Notes: generated by a model from the sequence alone, not told the origin. 64,000 bases of DNA from Brasenia schreberi (GCA_036023115.1 JAYKKT010000089.1:13522001-13586000), one strand, 5' to 3'. Counted from the stretch's first letter, positions 23,031 to 34,545 are shown. A program made the numbers and translations.

Positions 23031-23450
23031 CAATGGTCGATTAGCTTATGTGCTCCCAGTCTGTCAAATGTAGGGAAAGAAAGGCTTGTTGATATTGGCA
23101 AAGACTCTGGTCTCTCGCAAGGATTCATCTTGAGCACTTTAACCTCATGGGGTTTTGGATATATTAACCGTGTATTCGAAGTCTTCGATAACTCTTACAG
23201 AGACCGTCAGGATATATTCAATTGTCCATGAAAGAACAGACAATGGTCAATTAGCTTATGTGCTCCCAGGGCTGTCAAATGTAGAGAAAGAAAGGCTTGT
23301 TGATCTTGGACACTGGCCTCTCGCAAGGATTCATCTTGAGCACTTGAACCTCATGGGGTTTTGGATATATTAACCGTGTATTCGAAGTCTTCAATAACTC
23401 TTACAGAGACTGTCAGGATATATTCAATTGTCCATGAAAGAACAGATACG
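23031..23450. repeat. 210-bp tandem duplication
   Basis: Units 23031-23240 and 23241-23450, both starting CAATGGTC and ending in ATGAAAGAACAGA, differ by small indels and substitutions. The right arm has only one unit (about 47110-47318), with the G of unit 1 in one place and the GGGCTG of unit 2 in another. No coding assignment. Confidence 0.85.
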
Positions 23451-24062
23451 GCAGTGCAGAGACACTCTTTAAAGAGACTTGAAGGTATTCTATGTGATTT
23501 TTTGGTGTTAAATACAATTCACAAAGTTTTAAATCTGGTTAACGGATAGTGCAACTTTGCTGGCACAGAGAAAGTCAGTCAGAGTAAATTTTGAAGGTGC
23601 CTTTAGAGTATTTCTCATGTGATGGCATGTTTAGGTGGTGAGAAGTGTTATCCTCTCGTCAGTGGTGTGATCACTCATTCTTCGTAGTTATAACTTATTG
23701 ACAAGAGCATTATATTTAACAACCGAATGTTAGTCAGACAGTCTGTCCCTGAGCTTTTTGAGGGCATATATATCAAAGCTTTATATATTATTCGGTGTTG
23801 CTAGTCACAAAAAGTTGGATGAGCACCAAAGAAGCTAACTATCCGAAAGATATATGCGTTGAAAAACATAATTTTAGCTTTACGTTTATCAACCAACACA
23901 GCATGCCTCAGTCGCTAAATAGAGAGAAAAAGAAAACGATAGAACCAAGTCACATACTTTATGAAGGCAACCACCGACGAGAACCGCTCGATCTCATCCA
24001 CCCAGGAAAAAGAAAAAGATAGAACCTCTACTCGTTGCCCGGATCAAAGAAGACTAAATCAG

Positions 24063-25839
24063 GTTTGCGAGTGGAAACTAGAAACCCTCACTAGAGAACC
24101 GCAAAAGCCCCAGAATTTGTTTTCTTTCGGTAGGGAAAACCCTAGAATTTCTCACAGACAAAGAGAGAGAGAGAGAACGAGCGCAAAAATTGTCTGTTTT
24201 AAAGCGCCCACTCGGACGGACAAGGAGTCCAAACGGACCGGACAGACTTTCGGTAAGCGTGGGTCAGGGTCCGCCACTCTCAGTCCGGACCCTGGACTGG
24301 AGTCTCCTCCTGGCCCATGGACACATTCGGGTCTGACTACATTCTGAGATTTCGGACCTGATTCAATTCCTAGAGCTGGTAAACAAGCCAAATGAACTAA
24401 ACTGAGACCTCCATTTAGGGCTGGCCAAATGAACCAAACAGTGAGTTAGCCATACTAAATGGGGTCGGCTACATGGATTCTTTGTTTCCACAGAGCTCTA
24501 TGGCATGCCATGTTTGCAGTTAACTCACAATAACCTAGGCGAGTGGAGAAGACGGTGACTGAAGATAAAACATGCCTAAGGCACATCTTATTTAAAAGAT
24601 AAACATGCTCACGATGCGCCTCTATTTGAAAAGCAACATGCAGTAAGCACATCTTTGTCCAAAAGGTGGCATGACCAAACCACATCAATCCTTAATGGCC
24701 GATGATGAGACATGTTTAAGGCACGTTTTGTTTAAAGAATAGACGTGTCCATGATACTTTATCATTTAAAGTGTGACATGAAATGAACTTTTTTTTCGAG
24801 AAAATCGTGTTTGGAAGGAGAGAATGAGAGAGAAAACGGGAATGGGGATAGTTTTGAAAAATATAGAATGGATATATGCTTCGTTATCCAACACTCAGTA
24901 CAAGAATTGTAGGAGCACTATGATATGCAACCTTGGATAATAGAAATCTTCATATGCATCTTGCTAACATTTATGCAATGAAAGACATTGGTTTGTAATG
25001 GCTTATCTATAATTAAGCATTACTTTGCTGTTAAACTAGATGTAAAAAAATTCACAACTTGTGTACATACTGAAGGAAAATAACCATGTTTGAAATGAAG
25101 AACACAAAGTCTACAAGTAAAGATGTTGCTGATGCACCACAAACCATATAACTTTATCACCAAAACCAACTTCCTTTAAGATCCACCAAGTCATGGTATT
25201 AGCAAGAGGTTCACTGATTACTTCCAAGTTGTTATGATATGCCGAAGCTAACATGTATACTTTTAAAAGTCGAAGAGAAGTTTTTGTTTTGGAGTTATGA
25301 TCAAGTGTAAGAAAGATTGCATGCTGCTTCAAATACCAGATGTTTATAATTGAAGTACTCATACCACAGCCTGCCATTAGTTAAGCCCTTTCAAGTATGT
25401 AACTTATCACTTTTCTGTTCATTCTTGTCAAACTCGTATTGTGCTTGAATATGCAGTTTGATCTAGGACTAAAATGAGAAAGAGTTATCTTCCACTACAC
25501 AAATAAGAAAAAATAAAGCCAAATATGCACCAAAATACTTTGAGCAGTTGAAACTGAAAAACATGTTGCACAGTTCCATCATATACAAGACAGCTTACAA
25601 TATCATCCAAATTGCTATCATTGAGCAGTTGAAACTGAAAAACAAGTTGCACAGTTCCGCAAGAATGGTTTCTGTATATCTAGCCAATAATGAAAAACAT
25701 GTTAATGGATTCTATCATCTGTTCCAACCAAACGAGGGACTTCCTTCTCAATTATCAACTGCATACTCAAAACAAGAGATCAAAATTTGAAAGTTTCAAG
25801 TTTCAATATGATGCCCTAGCACCTATAATCTGAGTTCAG
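24063..25839. other. 1777-bp block present only in left arm
   Basis: Absent from the right arm, where the flanks join at a shared TCAG. It contains the 62-bp repeat (24194-24255), a GC-rich stretch, an RTE 3'-end fragment on the minus strand (about 24448-24535: GGGGTCGGCTACATGGATTC), a diverged roughly 140-bp-spaced repeat (about 24565 and 24706) and an 82-bp direct repeat (25541 and 25623). No gene recognised. Confidence 0.7.
24194..24255. repeat. 62-bp GC-rich dispersed repeat (copy 2)
   Basis: About 3 mismatches against 10594-10655. It lies in the segment missing from the right arm and is followed by a GC-rich stretch (24256-24350) absent at the other copies. Origin unknown. Confidence 0.85.
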
Positions 25840-26177
25840 ATCTCTTGAACTACAATAAGCAAATCTCTGAATCTTGCTTTTATGCATACATGCCAAATGT
25901 GATGATTCAAAACAAGAAAGTGAACAGCCTCAAAAGAAGTAGGATTACACCATTCATATCAACGCAATTCATTTTCTGTTTCAACTGTAAATCTGTGCAT
26001 TCAAATAACATTGAAGTTTCAACACCCAATATATTTACCAAGAAGAGAAGTTTCACCATTGAGGAAAATTTCTAGCAACAAGCACAGGAATCAAAACATA
26101 CCACCAAACCAAAAGTTTTCAAAAACCCAATTCACTAAGTGACAGTATCAAAACTCCCATTGGAAGCACGAAGAAGA

Positions 26178-26510
26178 AACAACAACTAAACCTTTTCCAT
26201 ACTAGATGGGGTCCGTTACATGATTTCTTTGTTTCTATAAAACTTGACCATGTATGATGCTAACAATTAACTCAACATAAGCTAGATCATTCTTTATTAT
26301 TTCCTTCTAACATCTTTGTGTTCTTCCTCTTCCTCTTTAAATATTTTTACCAAATAATTTCTCATACCTTCCGATCAAAGCTTCTTTTCATCATCTTTCA
26401 TGTGTCTAAACCATTTAAAAGATTTTCTCTCATTTTTTCTTCTATTGATGCAACTCCCAATTTGTTTTTAATAACCTCAATATATATACGATATTTCCTT
26501 GTGTGACCAT
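26178..26510 (-). mobile_element. Old RTE LINE fragment, 3' end part (left)
   Basis: Minus-strand RTE 3' end (AACAACAACTAA...CTTTTCC, then GATGGGGTCCG), more diverged than the other LINEs. It is interrupted at 26510 by LINE B and resumes at 29793. Confidence 0.8.
26493..26510. repeat. 18-bp LINE B target-site duplication (left flank)
   Basis: ATTTCCTTGTGTGACCAT, identical to 29775-29792. Its complement flanks the right-arm copy at 45797-45814 and 42511-42528. Confidence 0.93.
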
Positions 26511-26719
26511 AACTCCGCTCATGTAAGAATTACCCTTGTATTGCCGGTCCCAAGCCCGAATAAAGGAGGAGGGTTGTGTGTTAGGCTTCTGACAGCTAGC
26601 GTAAAACTTCATCGGATTTTTATGACATGGATTACAAAAATTATGAGCAATGCTTTGGGGTGTCCCCACCTAGCGACGTGCTATAGAGCCCGAATGAAGT
26701 AAGAAGTAAGCAAGGATCA

Positions 26720-26890
26720 CTACATTTTTGCCTGAATGTAGTGAATCAATTGCAGAGAGGGTTCCCACATCATGGACGAGTGTGGGTAAAGAAGTTAATC
26801 CCGCTACATTGCTGCCCGAATGTAGTGAAAAATTTTCAGAGAGGGTCTCTGCATTTTGATTATAGACGGATGCGGGAGGTAAGAAACCTA
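26720..26890 (+). repeat. Two tandem 84-bp units in RTE 5' leader
   Basis: Each unit starts with a small hairpin (CTACATT ... AATGTAG, 7-bp stem) and continues with CAGAGAGGGT. A similar pair is in LINE C near 36936-37080, so it belongs to the RTE 5' untranslated region. Confidence 0.7.
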
Positions 26891-27619
26891 GTCCTAGATA
26901 ATAAGATTTGTATTGGTTCTTGGAATATCGGAACATTATCTGGTAAGCTAATGGAGGTGGTAGATACTATGATTCGGAGAAAGATTCATATTCTATGTTT
27001 ACAAGAGACAAAATGGGTTGGAGAAAAAGCAAAGGAGATAGAGGATACAGGTTTTAAATTATGGTACTCAGGTAAAGAAAAGGCTCGAAACGGATTTAGT
27101 ATTATCATAAATAAAGATTTAAAGGAGAGTGTAGTAGACATACAACGATATGGTGACCGAATCATAACGTTGAAATTAGTGTTAGGACCAGAGGTTTTGA
27201 ATATAGTTTGTGCTTACGCACCCCAAGTAGGACTAGAAGATAGTATAAAGACAACTTTTTGGGAAGAGTTAGATAAGGTGTTTCAAAAGATTCCACAAAG
27301 GGAGATGATTTGTTTAGGAGGAGATTTAAATGGACATGTCGGTAAAGAGGCATTAGGATGTCATGGGATTCATGGAAACTTTGGTTTTGGAGATATAAAT
27401 GAGGAAGGTAGGGAGATTTTAAATTTTGCTATGGCATTTGATCTCTTTATAGTCAATACAATCTTTAAAAAATGAGATGAACATTTAATTACTTATAAGA
27501 GTGGCTTATCACAAACATAAATTGATTACTTTATTTGTAGAAAAAAAGATAGAGCGTGTTGTAAAGATTGCAAGGTAATTACAGGAGAAAGCTTAACCAC
27601 CCAAGATCGACTTTTAGTT
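26741..27619 (+). pseudogene. RTE LINE B endonuclease domain (left)
   Basis: The apurinic-type endonuclease that nicks target DNA for reverse transcription. Motifs in order are ICIGSWNIGTLSGK (first catalytic Asn), HILCLQETKWVGEK (Glu), LNIVCAYAPQVG and GGDLNGHVG (Asp-x-Asn). At 27474-27476 the frame reads KK then TGA then DEHL. LINE C has CGA at this codon, so it is a C-to-T change at a CpG. A second stop, TAA in place of CAA, follows near 27518. Both stops are also in the right-arm copy. The expected final SDH-type block is not clear. Confidence 0.88.
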
Positions 27620-29745
27620 ATGGATTTACAAATAAAAAAGTGGACAAAGAAGAAAAGAGCGCATCGAGCTATTCGGACTAAATGGTGGAACCTCAAAAGC
27701 GAGAAAGAAGATATATTTAAACAGAAAGTCCTGCAAGGAGATGTTTGGAATTATGTTGGCACACCCTGTGATATGTGGAACAATATGGCTTTACATATTA
27801 GGAAAGTTACGAAAGATGTGTTAGGGGTATCTAAGGGAGGTGTACGGGCACAAAAAGAAGCTTGGTGGTGGAGTGAAGTAGTACAAAATAAAATCAAGGT
27901 AAAGAGGGCATGTTACAAATTACATTATGCTAAGAAAACTTGTGAAACTTTAGAAGCTTATAAGAAAGCAAAAAAGGCCGTTGTGAAGCAAAAGGTAAGA
28001 TTTGGGAGGACTTATATAAAAAACTCAACTCAAAAGAGGGTGAAAGAGATATTTTTAGGATAGCTAGGGCTAGAGATAAGAAAACTAAAGATCTTAATTA
28101 TGTTAGATGCATAAAAGACGAGGATAAAAAAATTCTAGTGGCAAATGGTGATATAAGAAATAGATGGAAAAACTATTTTTATAATCTTTTTAATGAAAAT
28201 AAAGATGTTAGTATTAGTTTAGGAGATTTAGCCAACCCAGAAAAGTATGTAAACCACAATTTCTACCGACGTATTCAAAAGAATGAAGTCAAAGAGGCTC
28301 TTAAACATATGAAGGGTGGTAAATCGGTAGGACTAGATAATATTCCTGTAGAAGTTTGGAAAATACTAGGAGAAATAGGAATCACTTGGCTCACAAGACT
28401 ATTTAATGAAATATGAAAAAACCAAAAGATGCTCGAGGAATGGAGAGCAAGTACACTTATACCCATATGTAAGAACAAGGGAGACATTCAAAATTGTGCG
28501 AATTATCGAGGTATCAAGTTAATGAGTCATACTATGAAATTATGGGAAAGAATTATCGAACGTAGGTTAAGACAAGTATCAAGTACAACAGAGAACCAAT
28601 TTGGGTTCATGCCAAGCATATCTACTATTGAAGTGATTCATCTTTTGACACGTCTTATGAAACATTTTAGAGCAAAAAAGAAAGACCTTCACATGATATT
28701 TATTGATCTAGAAAAAGATTATGATACGGTACCGAGGGAGGTTCTTTGGATAACTTTGGAAAAAAGAGGTATCCCATTGACATATATTAACCTTATAAGA
28801 GACATGTATGATGGTGCAAAAACATGTGTGAGGACTTGTGAAGGAACGACAGACTTCTTTGAAGTTAATATTGGGTTACATCAAGGATCAACTTTAAGTC
28901 CATACTTATTTATAATGGTGATGGATGAGTTAACAAAACATATTCAAGATGAAGTACCTTGGTGTATGTTATTTGCAGATGACATTGTATTAGTGGAGGA
29001 GTCTAAGGAAAAAGTTAATAGAAAATTGGAACTATGGAGAGAAACATTAGAAAGCAAAGGCCTCCGACTTAGTAGAACAAAGACAGAATATATGGAATGT
29101 AAGTTTGATCATTTGGTTACTTCAGAGGACATTGAAACTAAAATAGGCGCATATTGCATTCCTCTGAAGGAAAGTTTTAAATACGTAGGGTTAATTTTTC
29201 AGAGTGATGGAAGAATTGATGTAGATGTTACGCATAGAATTAATGCTGGTTGGTTAAAATGGAGAGGAGCATCAGGTATTCTTTGTGATAAGAAGATACC
29301 ATTAAAATTAAAAGGTAAATATTATAGAGCAGTAATTAGGCTTGTCATGTTTTATGGTTCTAAGTGTTGGTCAGTTAATCATCAACATGTACAAAAGATG
29401 TCTGTGACAGAAATGAATATGTTGAGATGGATGAGTGGTCATAAATGAAAAGACCGTATACATAATGAGGTTATTAGAAACAAAGTAGGAGTGGCACCAA
29501 TAGAGGATAAAATGAGCCAACATCGTTTAAGATGGTTTGGACATATAGAAAGAAGATCAAAAGAAGAACCTTTAAGAAGGTTAGAAAAACTAAATTTGGA
29601 AAGTATTAAAAGAGGTAGAGGACGACCACAAAAGTGTTGGAAAGAAACAATAAAGAACGATCTAGCTTATTGGGAGTTAACTGCTAACATGGCACAAGAT
29701 AGGGATATGTGGAAACAAAGAATCCATGTAGCCGACCCCGTCTAG
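27620..29745 (+). pseudogene. RTE LINE B reverse transcriptase (left)
   Basis: Reverse transcriptase region in pieces 27620-28063, 28138-28416, 28429-29448 and 29491-29745. It shows [66 protein letters not shown] and the FADD box in [15 protein letters not shown] (metal-binding Asp pair kept). The C-terminal part ends KQRIHVADPV, as in other RTE copies here. Defects are a frameshift near 27985, TGA at 28414-28416 (Trp codon TGG elsewhere) and TGA at 29446-29448. The 28414 stop is shared with the right arm. Confidence 0.88.
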
Positions 29746-29774
29746 TATGGGAAAAGGCTTAGTTGTTGTTATTG

Positions 29775-29792
29775 ATTTCCTTGTGTGACCAT
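29775..29792. repeat. 18-bp LINE B target-site duplication (right flank)
   Basis: ATTTCCTTGTGTGACCAT, identical to 26493-26510. Confidence 0.93.
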
Positions 29793-30053
29793 ACATCAAT
29801 ATTAATATCTTCGTTTATGTCACAAGCATATTTCACACATGTTGATGGTTAATTGTTAAAACCCACCGCCATAAAAAATAGTAGTTTATGCTCTATAATG
29901 TTTACCCCTCTTGTTACATAAAATACTTGATGTATCAGTTTTTTCGTTACTGAAAAACTAATCCTAGGTATTTAAAATTTTCCTTATAAGGATTGTAATG
30001 TGTATCAATCTTAGTTTTTATGTCAACTAATGTAACCAAATGATCCACCATTG
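29793..30053 (-). mobile_element. Old RTE LINE fragment, inner part (left)
   Basis: Continuation of the 26178-26510 fragment beyond LINE B: minus-strand RT C-terminal sequence, ending where the FAR 3' half begins. Mirror about 42254-42510. Confidence 0.75.
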
Positions 30054-31044
30054 CCTCAACCTCTCTTCTCTACAGGCTTTTATATATACTCTAAAAGGTA
30101 CAACATAAAGGGAAGAAGAATCATATCTTCTTACCTGACGCCATAAAATGCACCAACTACATGTCATCCCCATGGCATGTATTTTAACTCAACATACACG
30201 GATTCACCTAAATACAAACATTCTATCAACGCTTACAAAGAATAGCCACGTACAGGTTTCTTTGCACAACAATGACGAAGGAACTTGGTGTCTCTTAAAA
30301 CTTTTCAGAATCCCTTCACTGATTTTCCATTGGAGAAGTTGACTAAGTTTCATGAAGTCTTCGAGTAGAGCAGAAGAACTTTTTAGTTTTCTTATACCCC
30401 ATGGTGCTGAGGAGGGAGATCTCTCCTACAATGATGGGGTTTCCATTCTTCCCATAACAGGGATTAGCTTTAAAGTTACGTTAACCACAATCTACCATCT
30501 TCGAATACGTCAGGGGATTCTTTGCAGATGATCCAATATGGTAGATAAATTGAGAGGATTGGCCAGAGTGCAGGACCATGCTCACTATCATTGCATTCAC
30601 TGTCATATCACCTGGAATCTACACATTATATATCATTTTTACCAATTTATTCTGGAGAATAAAGTCAGTGTGTAATATACTAGATTATTAGCCGATCAAG
30701 TGACCCAGTCAATGGATATTTTGGAAGCAATAAGATTCCCAATATCTATTTATATATTCAATCCTTGTGACAATTAAGTTGTTGTTAGGTCTAAAGTCCC
30801 ATCAATTCACTATGTTTTACAGGTTGCACCAAACGTTGGCTGAATATGGAACTCAGTAATTCCTAAAGTTTATGGGCGTTCTTTGCTACATATCTCTAAA
30901 AGTTGAATTTGAAAGGCAGATAGAAATCTTACCACATCAAGGACAAGCTCCCCATTAGCCAAAAAGGAGACTAATTTTCCCTTGCAATAACTAATCAGCA
31001 AGCTATCCACAATTCTGCATGTGTGTAACGAAAGGATAAGCAAC
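30054..31044 (-). pseudogene. FAR 3' half, inverted copy (left arm)
   Basis: Reverse-complement copy of 41258-42253. On the minus strand it carries the FAR exon IVDSLLISYCKGKLVSFLANGELVLDV (about 31013-30932), the exon starting IPGDMTVNAMIVSMVLHS (about 30618) and the following HIGSSAKNPLTYSKMVDCG block with the same TAA as the right arm. It has no promoter or 5' exons, because the duplication breaks inside LINE C. It is therefore antisense to FAR copy 1, about 4.5 kb upstream of that copy's first recognised exon. Confidence 0.85.
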
Positions 31045-31058
31045 ATTAATATGCATAA

Positions 31059-32447
31059 AGCAACAACAACAACAACAACTAAGCCTTTTCCCATACTAGA
31101 CGGGGTCAGCTACATTCTTTGTTTTCACATAGCCCTATCATGTGCCATGTTAGCAGTTAACTCACGATAAGCTAGATCCTTCCCTACTATTTCTTTTCAA
31201 AACTTTTGTGGACGTCCTCTACATCTTTTAATACTTTCAAAATCTAATTTTTCATACCTTCTTAAAGGTTCTTCTTTTGATCTTCTTTCTATATGTCCAA
31301 ACCACCTTAAACGATATTATCTCATTTTATCCTCTATTGGTGCCACACATAATTTATTTCTAATAACCTCATTATGTATACGGTCTTTTCTTGTATGAAC
31401 ACTCATCCATCTCAACATCTTCATTTTTGTCACAAACATCTTTTGTACATGTTGATGATTAACTACCCAACACTCAGAAGCATAAAACATGGTAGGTGTA
31501 ATTGTTGCTCTATAATATTTACCTTTCAACTTTAATGGTATCTTCTTATCACAAAGAATACTTGATGCTCCTCTCTATTTTAACCAACCAACATTAATTC
31601 TATGCGTAACATCTCCTTATAACTCTGAAAAATTTACCATAGGTATTTAAAACTTTCTTTTTTGAGGATGCAATGTATGTCAATTTTAATTTTTATGTCC
31701 TCCGAAGTAACCAAATGATCAAATTTACATTCCATATATTTTGTCTTTGTTCTACCAAGTCGGAAGCTTTTACTTTCTAATGTTTCTTTCCATTGTTCTA
31801 ATTTTTTATTAACTTTTTCCTTATGCTCCTCCACTAATACAATGTCATTTGCAAATAACATACACCAAGGTACTTCATCTTTAATATGTTTTGTTAACTC
31901 ATCAATCACCATTATAAATAAGTATGAACTTAAAGTTGATCCTTGATGTAACCCAATATTAACTTCAAAAAAGTCTGTAATTCCTTCATGAGTCCTCATA
32001 CATATTATTGCATCATCGTACATGTCTCTTATAAGGTTTACGTATGTCAATGAGATACCTTCTTTTTCCAAGGTTTTCTAAAGAACCTCTCTCGGTACCC
32101 TATCGTAAGTTTTTTCTACATTAATAACTATCATGTGAGTGTCTTTCTTTTTTACTCTAAAATGTTCCATAAGACGTCTCAAAAGGTGAATTGCTTCAAC
32201 AGTAGATCTACCTAGCATTAATCCAAATTGGTTCTCGTTTGTACTCGATACTTGTTTTAACCTACATTCGATAATTCTTTTCCACAATTTCATAGTATTG
32301 CTCATTAACTTGATACCTCGACAATTCACACAATTTTGAATCTCTCCCTTGCTCTTATAAATGGGCATAAGTGTACTCGCTCTCCATTCCTTGAGCATCT
32401 TTTGGTTTCTCCATATTTCATTAAATAGTCTTGTGAGCCAAGTTATC
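31059..32447 (-). mobile_element. RTE LINE C, 3' part (left)
   Basis: Minus-strand RTE from its 3' tail (AACAACAACAACTAAGCC) through the RT frames 31529-31317, 32071-31634 and 32449-32078, interrupted at 32448 by LINE E. The FADD box reads MLFANDIVLVEE (second-to-last Asp changed to Asn), so it is catalytically dead. It is preceded by TTAATATGCATAAA (31045-31058), the complement of the target duplication seen around the right-arm copy. Confidence 0.85.
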
Positions 32448-33750
32448 AAGTGAGATATTCAAAATTGTGCGAATTATCGAGGTATCAAGTTAATAAGCCA
32501 TACTATGAAATTATGGGAAAGAATTATCGAACGTAGGTTAAGACAAGTATCAAGTACAACAGAGAACCAATTTGGATTCATGCCAGGCAGATCTACTATT
32601 GAAGCGATTCACCTTTTGAGACGTCTTATGGAACATTTTAGAGCAAAAAAAAAAGACCTTCACATGATATTTATTGATCTAGAAAAAGCTTATGATAGGG
32701 TACCGAGGGAGTTTCTTTAGAGAATTTTGCAAAAAAGAGGTATCCCATTGACATATATTAACCTTATAAGAGACATGTATGATAGTACAAAAACATGTGT
32801 GAGGACTCATGAAGGAACGACACACTTCTTTGAAGTTAATATTGGGTTACATCAAGGATCAACTTTAAGTCCATACTTATTTATAATGGTGATGGATGGG
32901 TTAACAAAACATATTCAAGATGAAGTACCTTGGTGTATGTTATTTGCAAATGACATTTTATTAGTGGAGGAGTCTAAGGAAAAAGTTAATAGAAAATTGG
33001 AACTATGGAGAGAAACATTAGAAAGAAAAGGCCTCCAACTTAGTAGAACAAAGACAAAATATATGGAATGTAAGTTTGATCATTTGGTTACTTCAGAGGA
33101 CATAGAAATTGAAATTGGCACACATTGCATCCCCCAAAAGAAAAGTTTTAAATACGTAGGGTCAATTTTTTAGAGTGATGGAAGAATTGATGGAGATGTT
33201 TTGCATAAAATTAACATTGGTTGGTTAAAATAGAGATGAGCATCAAGTATTCTTTGTGATAAGAAGATACCATTAAAGTTAAAAGATAAATATTATAGAG
33301 CAGTAATTACGAGTGCCATGTTTTATAGTTTTGAGTGTTGGGCAGTTAATCATCAACATGTACAAAAGATGTCTGTGACAAAAATGAAGATGTTGAGATG
33401 GATGAGTGGTCATACAAGAAAAAACCATATACATAATGAGGTTATTAGAAACAAATTAGGAATGACACAAATAAAGGATAAAATGAGAGAATATCGTTTA
33501 AGATGGTTTGGACATATAGAAAGAAGATCAAAAGATGAACCTTTAAGAAGGTTAGAAAAAATAAATTTGAAAAGTATTAAAAGAGGTAGGGGACGACCAC
33601 AAAAGTATTGGAAAGAAACAATAAAGAATGATCTAGCTTATTACGAGTTAACTGCTAACATGGCACACGATAGGGATCTGTGGAAACAAAGAATCCATGT
33701 AGTTGACCCCGTCTAGTATGGGAAAAGGCTTAGTTGTTATTGTTGATGTT
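32448..33750 (+). mobile_element. RTE LINE E nested in LINE C (left), 5'-truncated
   Basis: Plus-strand RTE starting in mid-RT (ATTCAAAATTGTGCGAATTA) and running to the GTCTAGTATGGGAAAAGGC 3' end. Imperfect 20-bp flanking repeats (GTCTTGTGAGCCAAGTTATC at 32428, GTCTTGTGAGCTATGTAATT at 33751) look like a decayed target duplication. RT frames 32505-32720, 32727-33173 and 33318-33716 are interrupted, and the catalytic box reads [13 protein letters not shown]. Confidence 0.85.
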
Positions 33751-34169
33751 GTCTTGTGAGCTATGTAATTCATGTTTCTCCTACAATCTTCCAAACTTCT
33801 CTAGGAATATGTCTAAGAGCCTCTTTTACTTCATTCTTTTTAATATGTCGGTAGAAATTGTGGTTTATATACTTTTCTGATTTGGCTAACTCTCCTAAGC
33901 TAATACTAACATCTTTATTTTCATTAATAAACTTAAAAAAATAGTTTTTTCATCTATTTCTTATATCATCATTTGCCACTAGATTTTTTTCATCCTGATA
34001 TATAATGCATCTAACATAATTAAGATCTTTAGTTTTCTTATCTCTATCCCTACCTATCTTAAAAATATCTCTTTCACTCTCTTTGGAGTTGAGTTTTTTA
34101 TATAAATCCTCTCAAATTTTAGCTTTTAATTTCCTTACGACCCATTTCGCTTCCTTCTTTGCTTTCTAA
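33751..34169 (-). mobile_element. RTE LINE C, middle part, ends at palindrome break (left)
   Basis: Resumes LINE C beyond LINE E (minus-strand RT N-terminal region) and stops at 34169, where matching to 38141 ends. The 5' third of LINE C is missing in this arm. Confidence 0.85.
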
Positions 34170-34184
34170 CATTTCACTCTCTTT

Positions 34185-34545
34185 AGAGGATATAGAAATT
34201 AAGATTGACACACATTACATCACTCACAAGAAAAATTTTAAATAACTAGACTGAGTTTTCGAGAGTGATAGAAAAATTGATGGAGATGTTATGCATAGAA
34301 TTAATGCAGGTTAAAATAGAGAGGGTGAAGAAGATACTATTAAAGTTAAAAGGTAAATATTATAGAGCAACAATTAGACCTACTATATTTTGTGATTATA
34401 AGTGTTTGTGGTAGAAATGATGAGATGAATGATTCATTATTATTAAAAACAAATTGGGAGTGGTTCAAATAGAGGATAAAATAAGAAAGATCGTTTGAAC
34501 ATATAGAGAAATAACCAAAAGAAACTCTAGTAAAAAGGTATGAAT
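34185..34545 (+). mobile_element. Decayed RTE LINE fragment
   Basis: Plus-strand RTE C-terminal RT sequence (GATATAGAAATTAAGATTG, AAGTTAAAAGGTAAATATTA, GAGGATAAAATAAGA), heavily mutated with deletions. It starts at the palindrome's inner break. Confidence 0.7.

Larger units (their letters stand above)
22831..24062. other. Left-arm unique sequence with tandem duplication
   Basis: Holds a (TC)n(TA)n microsatellite at 22857-22918 and a 210-bp tandem duplication at 23031-23450. The remainder has no recognisable gene or element. From 23239 on it has a right-arm mirror (46485-47318). Confidence 0.55.
26511..29774 (+). mobile_element. Near full-length RTE LINE B (left, 3.26 kb)
   Basis: Bounded by perfect 18-bp target-site duplications. 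It has a roughly 230-bp 5' leader with two tandem 84-bp units, an endonuclease-RT reading frame and the RTE 3' tail CCCCGTCTAGTATGGGAAAA with GTTGTTGTT. The size matches autonomous RTE elements of about 3.3 kb. The coding frame is dead. It sits inside an older antisense RTE fragment, and the same nested pair occurs inverted in the right arm. Confidence 0.93.
9155..34169. repeat. Left arm of giant inverted duplication
   Basis: About 25.0 kb whose reverse complement recurs at 38141-60089. Paired coordinates sum to about 69300 in the outer part and 72307 in the inner part, with steps where one arm has an indel. Examples: hAT end 10008 with 59292, RNase H 17249 with 52051, LINE B 26511 with 45796. 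By eye, identity is roughly 94-99 percent depending on segment. The inner break lies in LINE C, the outer break in hAT. Confidence 0.93.

Noticed and set aside
26670..26936. Minus-strand 88-residue frame mirrored at 45371-45637
   Set aside because: It is the antisense shadow of the RTE 5' leader and endonuclease start. Conservation between arms reflects the inverted duplication only.
27162..27353. 63-residue antisense frame conserved exactly in the right arm
   Set aside because: Shadow of the LINE B endonuclease. Identical because the arms are near copies.
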